Made by a program: the position numbers and the translations under genes. A stretch of DNA of 64,000 bases from an uncultured Lacinutrix sp. (GTDB lineage: Bacteria; Bacteroidota; Bacteroidia; Flavobacteriales; Flavobacteriaceae): NCBI GenBank assembly GCA_937129145.1, contig CAKZMU010000014.1, positions 51,977 to 115,976 on the forward strand. Direction: 5' to 3'. Every line of letters begins with the position of its first letter. Position 1 is the first letter of the stretch. Below, piece after piece: positions 44,806 to 54,149 of this stretch. The notes below the pieces were generated by a model. The model was given only the letters and a program-made list of their open reading frames with translations, did not search any database and was not told the DNA's origin.

Positions 44806-46356
44806 ATGACTAAAGAGCAAAAAGATAACCTATTTATATTAGTGAAGTCGCTGTCTAAATCTGAAAAAAGACAATTCAAACTATATGTTGGTCGTTTAGG
44901 AGTCAATGAAGATTCAAAATTTTTGTTGCTGTTTAATGTTTTGGATAAAATGAATGTGTATGAAGAACAAGTGATTTTAAAAAAAGGCATTGTAAAAAAG
45001 CAACAGTTGTCAAACCTAAAAGCACATCTCTATAAGCAGATTTTAATTAGTTTAAGACTTAATCCTTCACATCAAAATATTCGTGTTCAAATTCGCGAAC
45101 AATTGGATTTTGCAACAATTTTATATCACAAAGGACTTTACAAACAGAGTTTGAAAATTCTTGATAAAGCAAAAACATTGGCGCTGAATTATGAAGAAAA
45201 AAACATAGCCTATGAAATTTTAGAACTCGAAAAAATTATTGAATCTCAATATATTACAAGAAGTATTAGTAATCGTGCGGATGAATTGACCATTCAAGCA
45301 AAAGAGTTGAATACACAAAATATTCTAGCCAGTAAACTCTCTAATTTGTCATTGCAACTCTATGGATTGTTTCTTAAAACGGGTTACGTAAAAAATGATG
45401 AAGAGTATAAAAATGTCACGAATTATTTTAATGCAAGATTACCTAAATATGAGATTAAAGATTTAGGATTTCGAGAGAAGTTGTGGTTGTATCAATCGTA
45501 TTTATGGTATAGCTTTTTGGTGCAGGATTTTTTGTCGTGTTATAGATATTCACGAAAGTGGGTGGATTTGTTTTATGACAACCCAGAAATGATAAAACTA
45601 AATCCAGTATTTTTTCTAAGAGGTAATCAGTACTTATTGGAAGCTTTATTTTTTATTAGGCATCATGATAAATTTAAAGATGCCCTCAATAAATTAGAGA
45701 CTATAACTCAAGAAAAATGGTTTCCAAAAGATGATAATGTTGAGAGTTTAACCTTTTTGTATGTGTATTCTAATAAATTCAATTTACACTTTATGGAAGG
45801 CACTTTTCGTGAAGGATTACCATTAGTAAATGAAACTTTAGAAGGCTTAAAGAAACATAAAAGTAGAATAGATGAGCATCATATTATGGTGTTTTATTAT
45901 AAAATTGCCAGTCTTTATTTTGGGATTGGAGAAAATAAAAATTGTATTGAATTTTTAGATAAAATCATCAGCAATAAATCGCTTACAATGCGTGAAGATT
46001 TATTGTGTTTTTCAAGAGTCTTAAATTTAGTTGCTCATTACGAAGCTGGATTAGATTATAATTTAGATGCGCTTATTAGAAGTACTTATAAGTTTTTAAT
46101 TAGAATGGAAGACTTGTACGAAGTGCAAAAAGAAATGATAAAATTTTTAAGAAATTTAGGAGATATTTTTCCAAATCAATTACGCGGTGAGTTTATAAAA
46201 CTTCATAAAAAATTAAAAACTTATGAAGACCATCCTTATGAAAGTCGTGCATTTTTATACTTAGATGTTATTTCATGGCTGGAGAGCAAAATAGAAAATA
46301 AATCGGTAGATTTGATTATTAGAGAAAAATTTAAAGCAAAAAACAAAATAATTTAA
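44806..46356 (+). CDS. Conserved helical-repeat protein of unknown function
   Basis: This 516-residue protein is almost entirely helical, with TPR-like pairs (for example ILYHKGLYKQSLKILDKAKTLA near residue 105 and FYYKIASLYFGIGENKNCIEFLDKII near 365). It has no signal peptide, membrane helix or enzymatic motif. The N-terminus LVKSLSKSEKRQFKLYV recurs in Bacteroidota proteins of this kind as I recall them. It diverges from leuA. Confidence 0.8.
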   Translation: MTKEQKDNLFILVKSLSKSEKRQFKLYVGRLGVNEDSKFLLLFNVLDKMNVYEEQVILKKGIVKKQQLSNLKAHLYKQILISLRLNPSHQNIRVQIREQLDFATILYHKGLYKQSLKILDKAKTLALNYEEKNIAYEILELEKIIESQYITRSISNRADELTIQAKELNTQNILASKLSNLSLQLYGLFLKTGYVKNDEEYKNVTNYFNARLPKYEIKDLGFREKLWLYQSYLWYSFLVQDFLSCYRYSRKWVDLFYDNPEMIKLNPVFFLRGNQYLLEALFFIRHHDKFKDALNKLETITQEKWFPKDDNVESLTFLYVYSNKFNLHFMEGTFREGLPLVNETLEGLKKHKSRIDEHHIMVFYYKIASLYFGIGENKNCIEFLDKIISNKSLTMREDLLCFSRVLNLVAHYEAGLDYNLDALIRSTYKFLIRMEDLYEVQKEMIKFLRNLGDIFPNQLRGEFIKLHKKLKTYEDHPYESRAFLYLDVISWLESKIENKSVDLIIREKFKAKNKII

Positions 46357-46397
46357 ATTTTACCGAAAAATATTTGGTTATTAAATATTTCTTTCTG

Positions 46398-46405
46398 AAT
46401 ATTTG
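46398..46405 (+). promoter_or_regulatory. Putative -7 element of the met operon
   Basis: AATATTTG resembles TAnnTTTG, with TTTG at 46373-46376 as -33 at a spacing of 21 bp, two more than usual. It lies 30 bp before the SAM-I aptamer. Confidence 0.4.
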
Positions 46406-46435
46406 TGCTCACAAAGTTCAAAAACTTACTGAAAT

Positions 46436-46555
46436 GTTATCAAGAAAGGTGGAGGGATTAGACCCCGTGAAGCCTTAGCAACCCTTTAGCAATAAAGAAG
46501 GTGCTAAATTCTACTTGAAGAAGCGATTCATTTATCGACAATTCGGATAGATAAC
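46436..46555 (+). promoter_or_regulatory. SAM-I riboswitch (S-box)
   Basis: P1 is GTTATC (46436-46441) with GATAAC (46550-46555). Inside are the S-box hallmarks CAAGAAAGGTGGAGGGA, GACCCCGTGAAGCC and AGCAACC, then a P3/P4 region, in family order. It controls the methionine/threonine operon that follows. Binding of SAM should favour the terminator just downstream. Confidence 0.95.
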
Positions 46556-46559
46556 TTAA

Positions 46560-46592
46560 ACGTAATTACTCATCTGTAATTACGTATTTTCT
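46560..46592 (+). terminator. SAM-I expression-platform terminator
   Basis: ACGTAATTAC-tcatct-GTAATTACGT is a perfect stem of 9-10 bp followed by ATTTTCTT, 4 bp after P1. It is the off-state terminator of the riboswitch. A second small hairpin GCTTC-AAAA-GAAGC lies at about 46616-46629 before metY. Confidence 0.85.
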
Positions 46593-46677
46593 TATAACAT
46601 TTTTCTATTAGGAATGCTTCAAAAGAAGCTTATTTGACTTTTGTTTTAATTATTTATTAACTCAAAAAACTAGAAAA

Positions 46678-47973
46678 ATGAGTGCACAAAAATTTGCAAC
46701 TAAAGCGTTGCATTCTGGACATGATGTCCAATCCAATGGAGGAACAAGAGCAGTTCCTATTTATCAATCAACCGCCTATGTGTTTAATGATTCTAATCAT
46801 GCAGCAAATTTGTTTGCTTTAGCAGAGCCAGGAAACATTTACACACGAATCAACAATCCCACAAACGATGTTTTAGAGCAGCGTTTAGCAGCTCTCGAAG
46901 GTGGAATTGCTGCTGTAGTAACAGCTTCAGGAACATCTGCAATCGCAACGTCATTATTAACCTTGCTAAAAGCAGGAGATCATATTGTTGCATCTAATAG
47001 TTTGTATGGAGGAACATACAATTTATTAAGTGTAACCTTACCAAGACACGGTATTACAACAACATTTGTAGATCCTTCTAATCCGGAAAATTTTAGTGAA
47101 GCAGCACAAGAAAATACTAGAGCTTTCTTTGCAGAATCGCTTGGTAATCCAAAGCTAGATGTCTTAGATCTTAAAGCAATTTCAAAAGAGTCGAAAGATT
47201 ATAAAGTGCCTTTTATAGTCGATAATACAGTAGCAACTCCATATTTATTAAACCCTATAGAGTATGGAGCTAATATTGTAATTCACTCATTAACAAAATA
47301 TATAAATGGCAATGGTACAGCATTAGGAGGTGTTATTATTGATGCAGGAACTTTTGATTGGACCAATGGCAAATTCCCAGAATTTACAGAACCTTCAGCT
47401 GGGTATCATGGCTTAATCTACAGTGAAGCATTGGAAGCTGCTGCTTTTATTGCTAAAGTTAGAATTGAAGGACTTCGTGATTATGGTGGCGCATTAAGTC
47501 CTTTTAATGCATTTCAAATACTTCAAGGATTAGAAACATTAGAATTGCGTATTAAAAAGCACAGTGAAAACGCTTTGGAATTAGCAAAATGGCTTCAAAA
47601 ACAAGAAGATGTTGTTTGGGTAAATTATCCAGGATTAGAAAGCAGCCCTTATAAAATTTTAGCAGAAAAATACTTACCTAATGGACAAAGTGGCATTGTA
47701 ACTTTTGGTGTAAAAGGAGGGTATGATTCGGCCAAGACAATTGCAGATTCAACGAAAATATTTTCATTGTTAGCAAATATAGGAGATACAAAATCACTCA
47801 TTATTCATCCAGCTAGTACAACACATCAACAATTAAGTGATGAGGCTCAAGAATCTACAGGTGTAACTAAAGATTTGATTCGACTTTCGGTTGGGATTGA
47901 AAGTATTGATGATCTAAAAGCAGACCTAATTGAAGCTTTTAAGGCAGTAAAAAATAATGTATTACAAGAATAA
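46678..47973 (+). CDS. metY: O-acetylhomoserine sulfhydrylase
   Basis: This Cys/Met-metabolism PLP enzyme of 431 residues has RINNPTNDVLEQRLAALEGG, SGTSAIATSLLTLLKAGDH, VDNTVATPYLLNP and the PLP lysine in HSLTKYINGNGTALGG. Length and internal insert fit O-acetylhomoserine aminocarboxypropyltransferase, making homocysteine directly from sulfide. It is the first gene behind the SAM-I riboswitch. Confidence 0.93.
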   Translation: MSAQKFATKALHSGHDVQSNGGTRAVPIYQSTAYVFNDSNHAANLFALAEPGNIYTRINNPTNDVLEQRLAALEGGIAAVVTASGTSAIATSLLTLLKAGDHIVASNSLYGGTYNLLSVTLPRHGITTTFVDPSNPENFSEAAQENTRAFFAESLGNPKLDVLDLKAISKESKDYKVPFIVDNTVATPYLLNPIEYGANIVIHSLTKYINGNGTALGGVIIDAGTFDWTNGKFPEFTEPSAGYHGLIYSEALEAAAFIAKVRIEGLRDYGGALSPFNAFQILQGLETLELRIKKHSENALELAKWLQKQEDVVWVNYPGLESSPYKILAEKYLPNGQSGIVTFGVKGGYDSAKTIADSTKIFSLLANIGDTKSLIIHPASTTHQQLSDEAQESTGVTKDLIRLSVGIESIDDLKADLIEAFKAVKNNVLQE

Positions 47974-48059
47974 ATAAATATAGTTTAGTAAGTAGTAAGA
48001 GTATCATATTATAATGATAGGGGATATATTCTAGTACTAACAACTAAAAAAAACATAGA

Positions 48060-48506
48060 ATGAGCGATTTAAAATTTTCAGTGTATGGTGAAAGTACATC
48101 ATCAACACAATTTATAGCAAAAGCAAGACAGTTTAGGCTAATTGTAGATGAGCCAGAAGAATTAGGAGGGACTGATCAAGATGCAAACCCTGTTGAATAC
48201 ATTTTAGCGGGTTTAGCTGGATGCATCAACGTAGTTGGACATATTGTTGCCAAAGAATTAGGGTTTACAATCAATAAATTAAATATTGAAGTGTCTGGTA
48301 ATGTTAATCCAGATAAGTTCTTGGGTCAATCAAACGATGAAAGAGCAGGATTTAAATCTATTGGATTAAATCTTATTCCAGAAACAGATGCAAACATAGT
48401 TGCTTTAACAAAATGGTTAACAATAGTTGAAGAAAGATGTCCAGTTAAAGACAATCTAAATAATAAAACACCTGTAAAATTATCGGTAGAGAAAGTTTAC
48501 AATTAA
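48060..48506 (+). CDS. OsmC-family protein
   Basis: This 148-residue protein has the OsmC fold pattern: YILAGLAGCINVVGHIVAKELGF with a first Cys, and VEERCPVKDNL with a second. OsmC-like proteins reduce peroxides or bind thiol compounds. It is placed between metY and metX-thrA; a second osmC gene at 63297 is also paired with a sulfhydrylase, which hints at a shared role in sulfur metabolism. Confidence 0.87.
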   Translation: MSDLKFSVYGESTSSTQFIAKARQFRLIVDEPEELGGTDQDANPVEYILAGLAGCINVVGHIVAKELGFTINKLNIEVSGNVNPDKFLGQSNDERAGFKSIGLNLIPETDANIVALTKWLTIVEERCPVKDNLNNKTPVKLSVEKVYN

Positions 48507-48507
48507 A

Positions 48508-51500
48508 ATGGGAATATTAAATTACATAAATATACCAGATTATGTAACTGGAACTGGTAAGGCAACTCCAATAAAGTTGTCTTACCAAATTTTTGGTAGA
48601 AAATTACACGATGCTCCTATTGTTTTGGTAAACCATGCCTTAACTGGAAATTCTAATGTTTCTGGAAAAAACGGATGGTGGAAGGATCTTATTGGAGAAA
48701 GTAAAGCAATTGATACTAATAAATATACAGTCTTAGCATTCAATATTCCTGGAAATGGGTTTGATGGTTTTGTAATTAAAAACTATAAAGATTTTGTAGC
48801 AAGAGACATCGCAAACATATTTCTTGAAGGTTTAAAGCAGCTGGATATAGATGAGTTGTTTGCAATTATTGGAGGTTCACTCGGTGGTGGAATAGCTTGG
48901 GAAATGGCAGTTTTAAACCCTAAAATTACTGAACATTTAATTCCTGTAGCAACAGATTGGAAATCTACTGATTGGCTTATAGCTAATTGTCAAATTCAAG
49001 AACAGTTTTTACTAAACTCTAGTAATCCAGTTCACGACGCTAGAATGCATGCGATGTTGTGTTATCGTACTCCTGAATCTTTTAAAGAACGTTTTCAGCG
49101 CTCTAAAAATGAAGAGCTAGAAATCTTTAATGTAGAGAGTTGGCTATTACATCATGGTGAAAAACTACAAGAGCGTTTTCAGCTTTCAGCTTATAAATTG
49201 ATGAATCAATTATTAAAAACTATAGATGTCACAAAAAACCGTAAAGCTAATTTAAAAGTATTAGATACTATCAAATCTAAAATTCACATTATTGGTGTTG
49301 ATTCAGATTTGTTTTTTACTGCTGAGGAGAATAGAGAAACTCATAAACTATTGGCTTTAACGCACCCAAATGTCACTTATAATGAAATTTCATCACTACA
49401 TGGTCATGATGCATTTTTAATAGAATATAAGCAATTGGAAAAAATAATTGAAGGAATCTTTAAACCAGATTCAAAAGAAAAACGAATGAAAGTATTAAAA
49501 TTTGGAGGAAAATCTTTGGCAAATGGAAAAGGTTTAGAAAAAGTTGTATCCATAATTGAAAACAAAGTAAAACAAGGAGAGCATATAGCAGTAGTTGTAT
49601 CTGCAAGAGGAAACGCAACCGATGAGCTTGAGGAAATTCTATATAAAGCAGTTAAAAACCAAGCTTATAAAGAGCAGTTAGAAGTTTTTAAAGAATATCA
49701 ATCTAGTATAGCTACTAACATAAATTTTTCGAAAGAATTTTCAACTTTAGATAAACTATTAGAAGGTGTTAACTTGTTACAAGATTATAGTAACAAAACC
49801 AAAGACGAACTTTTAGCACAAGGTGAACTATTGTCTATTAAGCTTCTCGAAAACTTACTAAAAGAGCGTGGAATAAATGCTAAAGCTACTGATGCAAGAA
49901 CACTTATTAAAACAGATGAAAATTTTGGTCAAGCCCAACCACTAATGAGACTATCTAAAGAAAATGTTTTAAGGCATTTTAAAAAAATTAATGGGAACAC
50001 AGTCAACATTATTACAGGGTTTATTGCTTCTAATGTAAAAAACGAAACAACTACTTTGGGTAGAAACGGCAGTAACTACACAGCCTCTTTATTGGCAAAT
50101 TATTTAGATGCTGAAGAGTTGCAAAACTATACGCACGTAAACGGAATTTACACTGCTAACCCTGATTTAGTGTTAGATGCAAAAAAAATAGATGAATTAT
50201 CCTTTAGTGAAGCTAATGAATTAGCAAATTTTGGAACAACCATTTTACACGCTAAAACCATAATTCCTTTAATAGAAAAAAACATTTCTCTTAGAATTTT
50301 AAATACCTTCAATCCAGATGAAAAAGGAACTTTAATTACCTCTCGTACAAACTCAAAAGGGATTAAATCGCTTTCGGTTATAGATAATGTAGCTTTGATA
50401 AATTTAGAAGGACGAGGTTTATTGGGAAAAGCTGGTGTGGATGCTAGAATTTTTAGAGCCTTGAGTTATTATAATATTAGTGTTAGTATCATTTCTCAAG
50501 GCTCTTCCGAAAGAGGTATAGGTTTAGTAATAGATGCTAATAAAGCATCAGAAGCTGTAATTGCTTTGGAAAGGGAATTCGAAAACGATTTTTATTCAAA
50601 AGATGTAAATAAGATTGAGATAATCGACAATGTTTCTGTAATATCAATAATTGGTCAAGACTTAAGTACATTCCATAAACCATTTAATGCACTAATAAAA
50701 AACCAAGTCGTACCACTATTATTTAACAACACAGTTACAGGTAAAAATGTAAGCTTGGTAGTAAGTAATAATCTACTGCATAAGGCTCTAAATGTTATTC
50801 ACGGTGAAATATTTGGTATTTCTAAAAAAATCAACCTTGCCATTTTTGGTCATGGATTAGTTGGAGGTACATTAATGGACCAAATAATCTCATCAGCAGA
50901 CGATATAGAAAAGCGTAAAGGCGTTAAGCTTAATATTTTTGCAATTGCTAACTCAAATAAAGTATTATTAAACTCTAAAGGCATAGTTAGTAACTGGAGG
51001 GAAAATGTTAGGTCTAATGGTGTTTCTTATTCGTTAGACAAAGTAATTGCTTATGCTAATCAGCATCATTTAGAAAATCTAATTGCAATTGATAATACGG
51101 CAAGCAGAGATTTTGTAAATCAATATTTGAAACTCGTAAATAATGGATTCGATTTAGTATCATCCAATAAAATAGCAAATACCATTAGTTTTGATTTTTA
51201 TAAAGAACTTCGATTGCATTTAGCCAAAAACCAAAAGAGGTATTTTTATGAAACTAATGTAGGTGCTGGATTACCTTTAATTGATACAATAAAGTTATTG
51301 CATCTTTCAGGAGAAAATATTACACGAATAAGAGGTGTTTTTTCAGGGTCTTTAAGCTTTCTTTTTAATAAATTTTCTAGCGATACAAAATTGTTTTCTA
51401 CAGTGTTGCAAGAGGCTGTCGATAAAGGATTTACTGAGCCAGACCCAAGGGAAGACTTATGCGGAAACGATGTGGCTAGAAAATTATTGATACTAGCAAG

Positions 51501-51906
51501 AGAATTAGATTTGAATAATGAGATTGATGATGTAAAAATTCAAAATCTCATTCCAGAATCATTGAGAACAGTTGAAGCTTCAGAGTTTTTAAAATCATTT
51601 GAAACTATGAATGACGAATATCAATCAATAAAAGAACAGCAAAAGCAAAATCACGTATTAAGATATATTGGAGATTTACATGGTAATCTAGCGGATGCAA
51701 ATGGAGCAAGATTAGATGTAAAACTCGCGTCAGTTTCTCAAAGCTCACCATTAGGAGCTCTAAAGGGTTCAGATTCAATCTTTGAAATTTATACCGAATC
51801 TTATGGTGAGCAACCATTAGTAATTCAAGGAGCTGGTGCAGGAGCCCAAGTAACAGCAAGAGGTGTTTTTGGGGATATTTTAAGATTAGTAGACAGCAAC
51901 AATTAA
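48508..51906 (+). CDS. metX-thrA: Triple fusion: homoserine O-acetyltransferase - aspartokinase - homoserine dehydrogenase
   Basis: One frame of 1132 residues. Residues 1-325 are a MetX-like alpha/beta hydrolase with nucleophile in IGGSLGGGIAWEMA, Asp in GVDSDLFF and His in LHGHDAFL. The junction KPDSKEKRMKVLKFGGKSL leads into an aspartokinase (about 328-620) whose usual KFGGTS reads KFGGKS. ACT domains at about 630-770 (ISVSIISQGSSERGIGLVI) precede a homoserine dehydrogenase (about 775-1130) with IFGHGLVGGTLMDQI, TNVGAGLPLIDTIK and DKGFTEPDPREDLCGNDVARK. It turns aspartate into O-acetylhomoserine, apart from one missing step (Asd). The Lys in the kinase motif deserves a check. Confidence 0.94.
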   Translation: MGILNYINIPDYVTGTGKATPIKLSYQIFGRKLHDAPIVLVNHALTGNSNVSGKNGWWKDLIGESKAIDTNKYTVLAFNIPGNGFDGFVIKNYKDFVARDIANIFLEGLKQLDIDELFAIIGGSLGGGIAWEMAVLNPKITEHLIPVATDWKSTDWLIANCQIQEQFLLNSSNPVHDARMHAMLCYRTPESFKERFQRSKNEELEIFNVESWLLHHGEKLQERFQLSAYKLMNQLLKTIDVTKNRKANLKVLDTIKSKIHIIGVDSDLFFTAEENRETHKLLALTHPNVTYNEISSLHGHDAFLIEYKQLEKIIEGIFKPDSKEKRMKVLKFGGKSLANGKGLEKVVSIIENKVKQGEHIAVVVSARGNATDELEEILYKAVKNQAYKEQLEVFKEYQSSIATNINFSKEFSTLDKLLEGVNLLQDYSNKTKDELLAQGELLSIKLLENLLKERGINAKATDARTLIKTDENFGQAQPLMRLSKENVLRHFKKINGNTVNIITGFIASNVKNETTTLGRNGSNYTASLLANYLDAEELQNYTHVNGIYTANPDLVLDAKKIDELSFSEANELANFGTTILHAKTIIPLIEKNISLRILNTFNPDEKGTLITSRTNSKGIKSLSVIDNVALINLEGRGLLGKAGVDARIFRALSYYNISVSIISQGSSERGIGLVIDANKASEAVIALEREFENDFYSKDVNKIEIIDNVSVISIIGQDLSTFHKPFNALIKNQVVPLLFNNTVTGKNVSLVVSNNLLHKALNVIHGEIFGISKKINLAIFGHGLVGGTLMDQIISSADDIEKRKGVKLNIFAIANSNKVLLNSKGIVSNWRENVRSNGVSYSLDKVIAYANQHHLENLIAIDNTASRDFVNQYLKLVNNGFDLVSSNKIANTISFDFYKELRLHLAKNQKRYFYETNVGAGLPLIDTIKLLHLSGENITRIRGVFSGSLSFLFNKFSSDTKLFSTVLQEAVDKGFTEPDPREDLCGNDVARKLLILARELDLNNEIDDVKIQNLIPESLRTVEASEFLKSFETMNDEYQSIKEQQKQNHVLRYIGDLHGNLADANGARLDVKLASVSQSSPLGALKGSDSIFEIYTESYGEQPLVIQGAGAGAQVTARGVFGDILRLVDSNN

Positions 51907-51916
51907 AATAGTTAAC

Positions 51917-51943
51917 GTCATTCTGAAGGTGTTTCAGAATCAC
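51917..51943. repeat. Short GTCATTCTGAA palindromic unit
   Basis: GTCATTCTGAA-ggtg-TTTCAGAATCACA sits between the metX-thrA fusion and the next sulfhydrylase gene; it is a single hairpin unit of the GTCATT family. Confidence 0.6.
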
Positions 51944-51956
51944 ATAAAATTATAGT

Positions 51957-53129
51957 ATGAGTAGTCATAAACCAGAAACAGAAGCCATAAGAACGCAGTT
52001 AGGTCGTACACAATTTATGGAGCATACAAGTCCATTGTATTTAACCTCAAGTTTTGTATTTGAAGATGCCGAAGATATGCGAGCATCTTTTTCGGAAGAA
52101 AAGCAACGTAATATTTATAGCCGTTTCTCCAATCCTAATACTTCAGAGTTTGTAGATAAAGTTTGCAAAATGGAAGGAGCCGAAGATGGATATGCTTTTG
52201 CTACTGGTATGGCAGCGGTATTCTCCACTTTAGCAGCTTTACTGGATAGTGGAGACCATATTGTGTCAGCACAATCGGTATTTGGCTCTACCCATACCTT
52301 GTTTACCAAATATTTTCCAAAATGGAATATTACTACAAGCTATTTTAAAGTTGATGAGCTTGAGACATTAGAAAGTTTTATAACTCCAAATACTAAAATA
52401 CTATATGCTGAATCACCAACCAATCCAGCAGTAGATATTTTGGATTTGGAGTTTTTAGGAAACATCGCCAAAAAGCATAATCTTATTTTGGTGATTGACA
52501 ATTGTTTTGCAACACCATATTTACAACAGCCTATTAAATTTGGAGCAGATATTGTAATACACTCGGCTACTAAATTAATGGATGGTCAAGGACGAGTATT
52601 AGGAGGAGTAGCAGTTGGGAAAGCTAGTTTAATTAGAGAAGTTTATTTATTTTCTCGAAATACAGGGCCAGCATTATCACCATTTAATGCATGGACATTA
52701 TCTAAAAGTTTAGAAACATTAGCTGTACGTGTAGATAGGCATTGTGAAAACGCTTTAAAAGTTGCCGAATTTCTTGAGAATCACGATAAAGTGAATTGGG
52801 TAAAGTACCCATTTCTAAAATCTCATCCACAATACGAAGTAGCAAAAAAACAAATGGGTCAAGGAGGTAGCATTGTCGCGTTTGAAGTAAATGGAGGTGT
52901 TGAGGCCGGAAGTAAGTTTTTAAATGCTATAAAATTATGCTCATTATCAGCTAACTTAGGAGATACCAGAACAATTGTAACACATCCAGCTTCAACAACG
53001 CATAGTAAATTAAATGAAGCCGAAAGGCTTGAAGTTAGTATAACTAATGGGTTGGTTCGTGTTTCGGTAGGGTTAGAGAATGTGAAAGATATTATTAACG
53101 ATTTAAATCAGGCATTGCAAAATGAATGA
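51957..53129 (+). CDS. PLP-dependent gamma-synthase/sulfhydrylase (O-succinylhomoserine sulfhydrylase type)
   Basis: This 390-residue enzyme has YSRFSNPNTSEFVDKVCKMEGAE, ATGMAAVFSTLAALLDSGDH, VIDNCFATPYLQQP and PLP Lys in HSATKLMDGQGRVLGG. The MDGQGR variant is typical of MetZ-like enzymes rather than cystathionine gamma-lyase. It is a relative of metY and of the paralogue at 62117. It overlaps the metH-N gene by 8 bp. Confidence 0.9.
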   Translation: MSSHKPETEAIRTQLGRTQFMEHTSPLYLTSSFVFEDAEDMRASFSEEKQRNIYSRFSNPNTSEFVDKVCKMEGAEDGYAFATGMAAVFSTLAALLDSGDHIVSAQSVFGSTHTLFTKYFPKWNITTSYFKVDELETLESFITPNTKILYAESPTNPAVDILDLEFLGNIAKKHNLILVIDNCFATPYLQQPIKFGADIVIHSATKLMDGQGRVLGGVAVGKASLIREVYLFSRNTGPALSPFNAWTLSKSLETLAVRVDRHCENALKVAEFLENHDKVNWVKYPFLKSHPQYEVAKKQMGQGGSIVAFEVNGGVEAGSKFLNAIKLCSLSANLGDTRTIVTHPASTTHSKLNEAERLEVSITNGLVRVSVGLENVKDIINDLNQALQNE

Positions 53130-54123
53130 CATAAAAAATGAAATACAAAAACGAATCCTAGTGCTTGATGGTGCCATGGGAACCATGTTACAGCAGTATA
53201 ATTTTGCCGAAGAAGATTTCCGTGGCGAACGATTTAAAGATTATTCTTCGCCATTAAAAGGAAACAATGATTTGTTGTCAATTACACAACCTGAGGCTAT
53301 TGCTGAAGTTCACCGAAAATATTTTGAAGCTGGCGCAGATATTGTAGAGACTAATACCTTTTCAGGAACGACCATTGCTATGGCAGATTACAATATGGAA
53401 GATTTGGTGTATGAGCTTAATTATGAATCAGCTAGAATAGCAAAACAAGTTGCTGAGGAATTTACCAATGCTAATCCAGACCAACCAAGATTTGTAGCAG
53501 GCAGTATTGGTCCAACAAATAGAACAGCCAGCTTATCACCAGATGTAAATAAACCTGAATATAGAGCAATTACATTTGATGAATTAAGAGTAGCCTATAA
53601 GCAGCAAGTTGAGGCTTTAATTGATGGAGGTGTAGATGTGTTGTTGGTAGAGACCATTTTTGATACACTTAATGCCAAAGCAGCTTTATTTGCTATTGAA
53701 GAAGTTAAGGAAGAACGCCAATTAGATATTCCAATCATGGTATCTGGAACCATTACAGATGCTTCTGGAAGAACACTTTCAGGGCAAACAGTAGAAGCTT
53801 TTTTGACGTCTATTTCCCATATGCCTTTATTGAGTGTTGGGTTTAATTGTGCCTTAGGCGCCGAACAGTTAAAGCCCTATTTACAACGATTGTCCAAAAC
53901 AACAGATTTTTTCACATCGGCACATCCAAACGCTGGATTACCAAATGCCTTTGGAGAGTACGACCAAACTCCAAAACAAATGCAACAACTTATTGAAGAT
54001 TATCTCCAAGATGGGTTGATAAATATTATTGGAGGTTGCTGTGGAACAAGTCCTGCACATATTAAGGCTATTGTTGACGTTACTAAAAATTATAAACCAA
54101 GACAGATTGTCATTCCTGCGTAG
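53122..54123 (+). CDS. metH: Homocysteine S-methyltransferase domain of split methionine synthase
   Basis: This protein of 333 residues is the homocysteine-binding barrel: ILVLDGAMGTMLQQYNFAEEDFRGERF, with zinc cysteines C243 (VGFNCALG) and C306-C307 (GGCCGTSP). In E. coli this is residues 1-350 of one MetH; here it is a separate protein. Its last residues IVIPA and stop lie in a palindromic repeat, so the present end is repeat-derived. The other half starts 27 bp later. Confidence 0.95.
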   Translation: MNDIKNEIQKRILVLDGAMGTMLQQYNFAEEDFRGERFKDYSSPLKGNNDLLSITQPEAIAEVHRKYFEAGADIVETNTFSGTTIAMADYNMEDLVYELNYESARIAKQVAEEFTNANPDQPRFVAGSIGPTNRTASLSPDVNKPEYRAITFDELRVAYKQQVEALIDGGVDVLLVETIFDTLNAKAALFAIEEVKEERQLDIPIMVSGTITDASGRTLSGQTVEAFLTSISHMPLLSVGFNCALGAEQLKPYLQRLSKTTDFFTSAHPNAGLPNAFGEYDQTPKQMQQLIEDYLQDGLINIIGGCCGTSPAHIKAIVDVTKNYKPRQIVIPA

Positions 54124-54135
54124 GCAGGAATCCAC
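54109..54135. repeat. Palindromic repeat at the metH-N/metH-C junction
   Basis: GTCATTCCTGCG-taggCAGGAATCC is a GTCATT-type unit containing the TAG stop of the upstream gene (54121-54123). It lies 15 bp before the next ATG. Confidence 0.85.
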
Positions 54136-54149
54136 TTTGAAGAACTTAG

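Noticed and set aside
46616..46629. GCTTC-AAAA-GAAGC as a second riboswitch terminator
   Set aside because: The stem has only 5 bp and is followed by TTATTTG, not a strong T run; the better terminator is at 46560.
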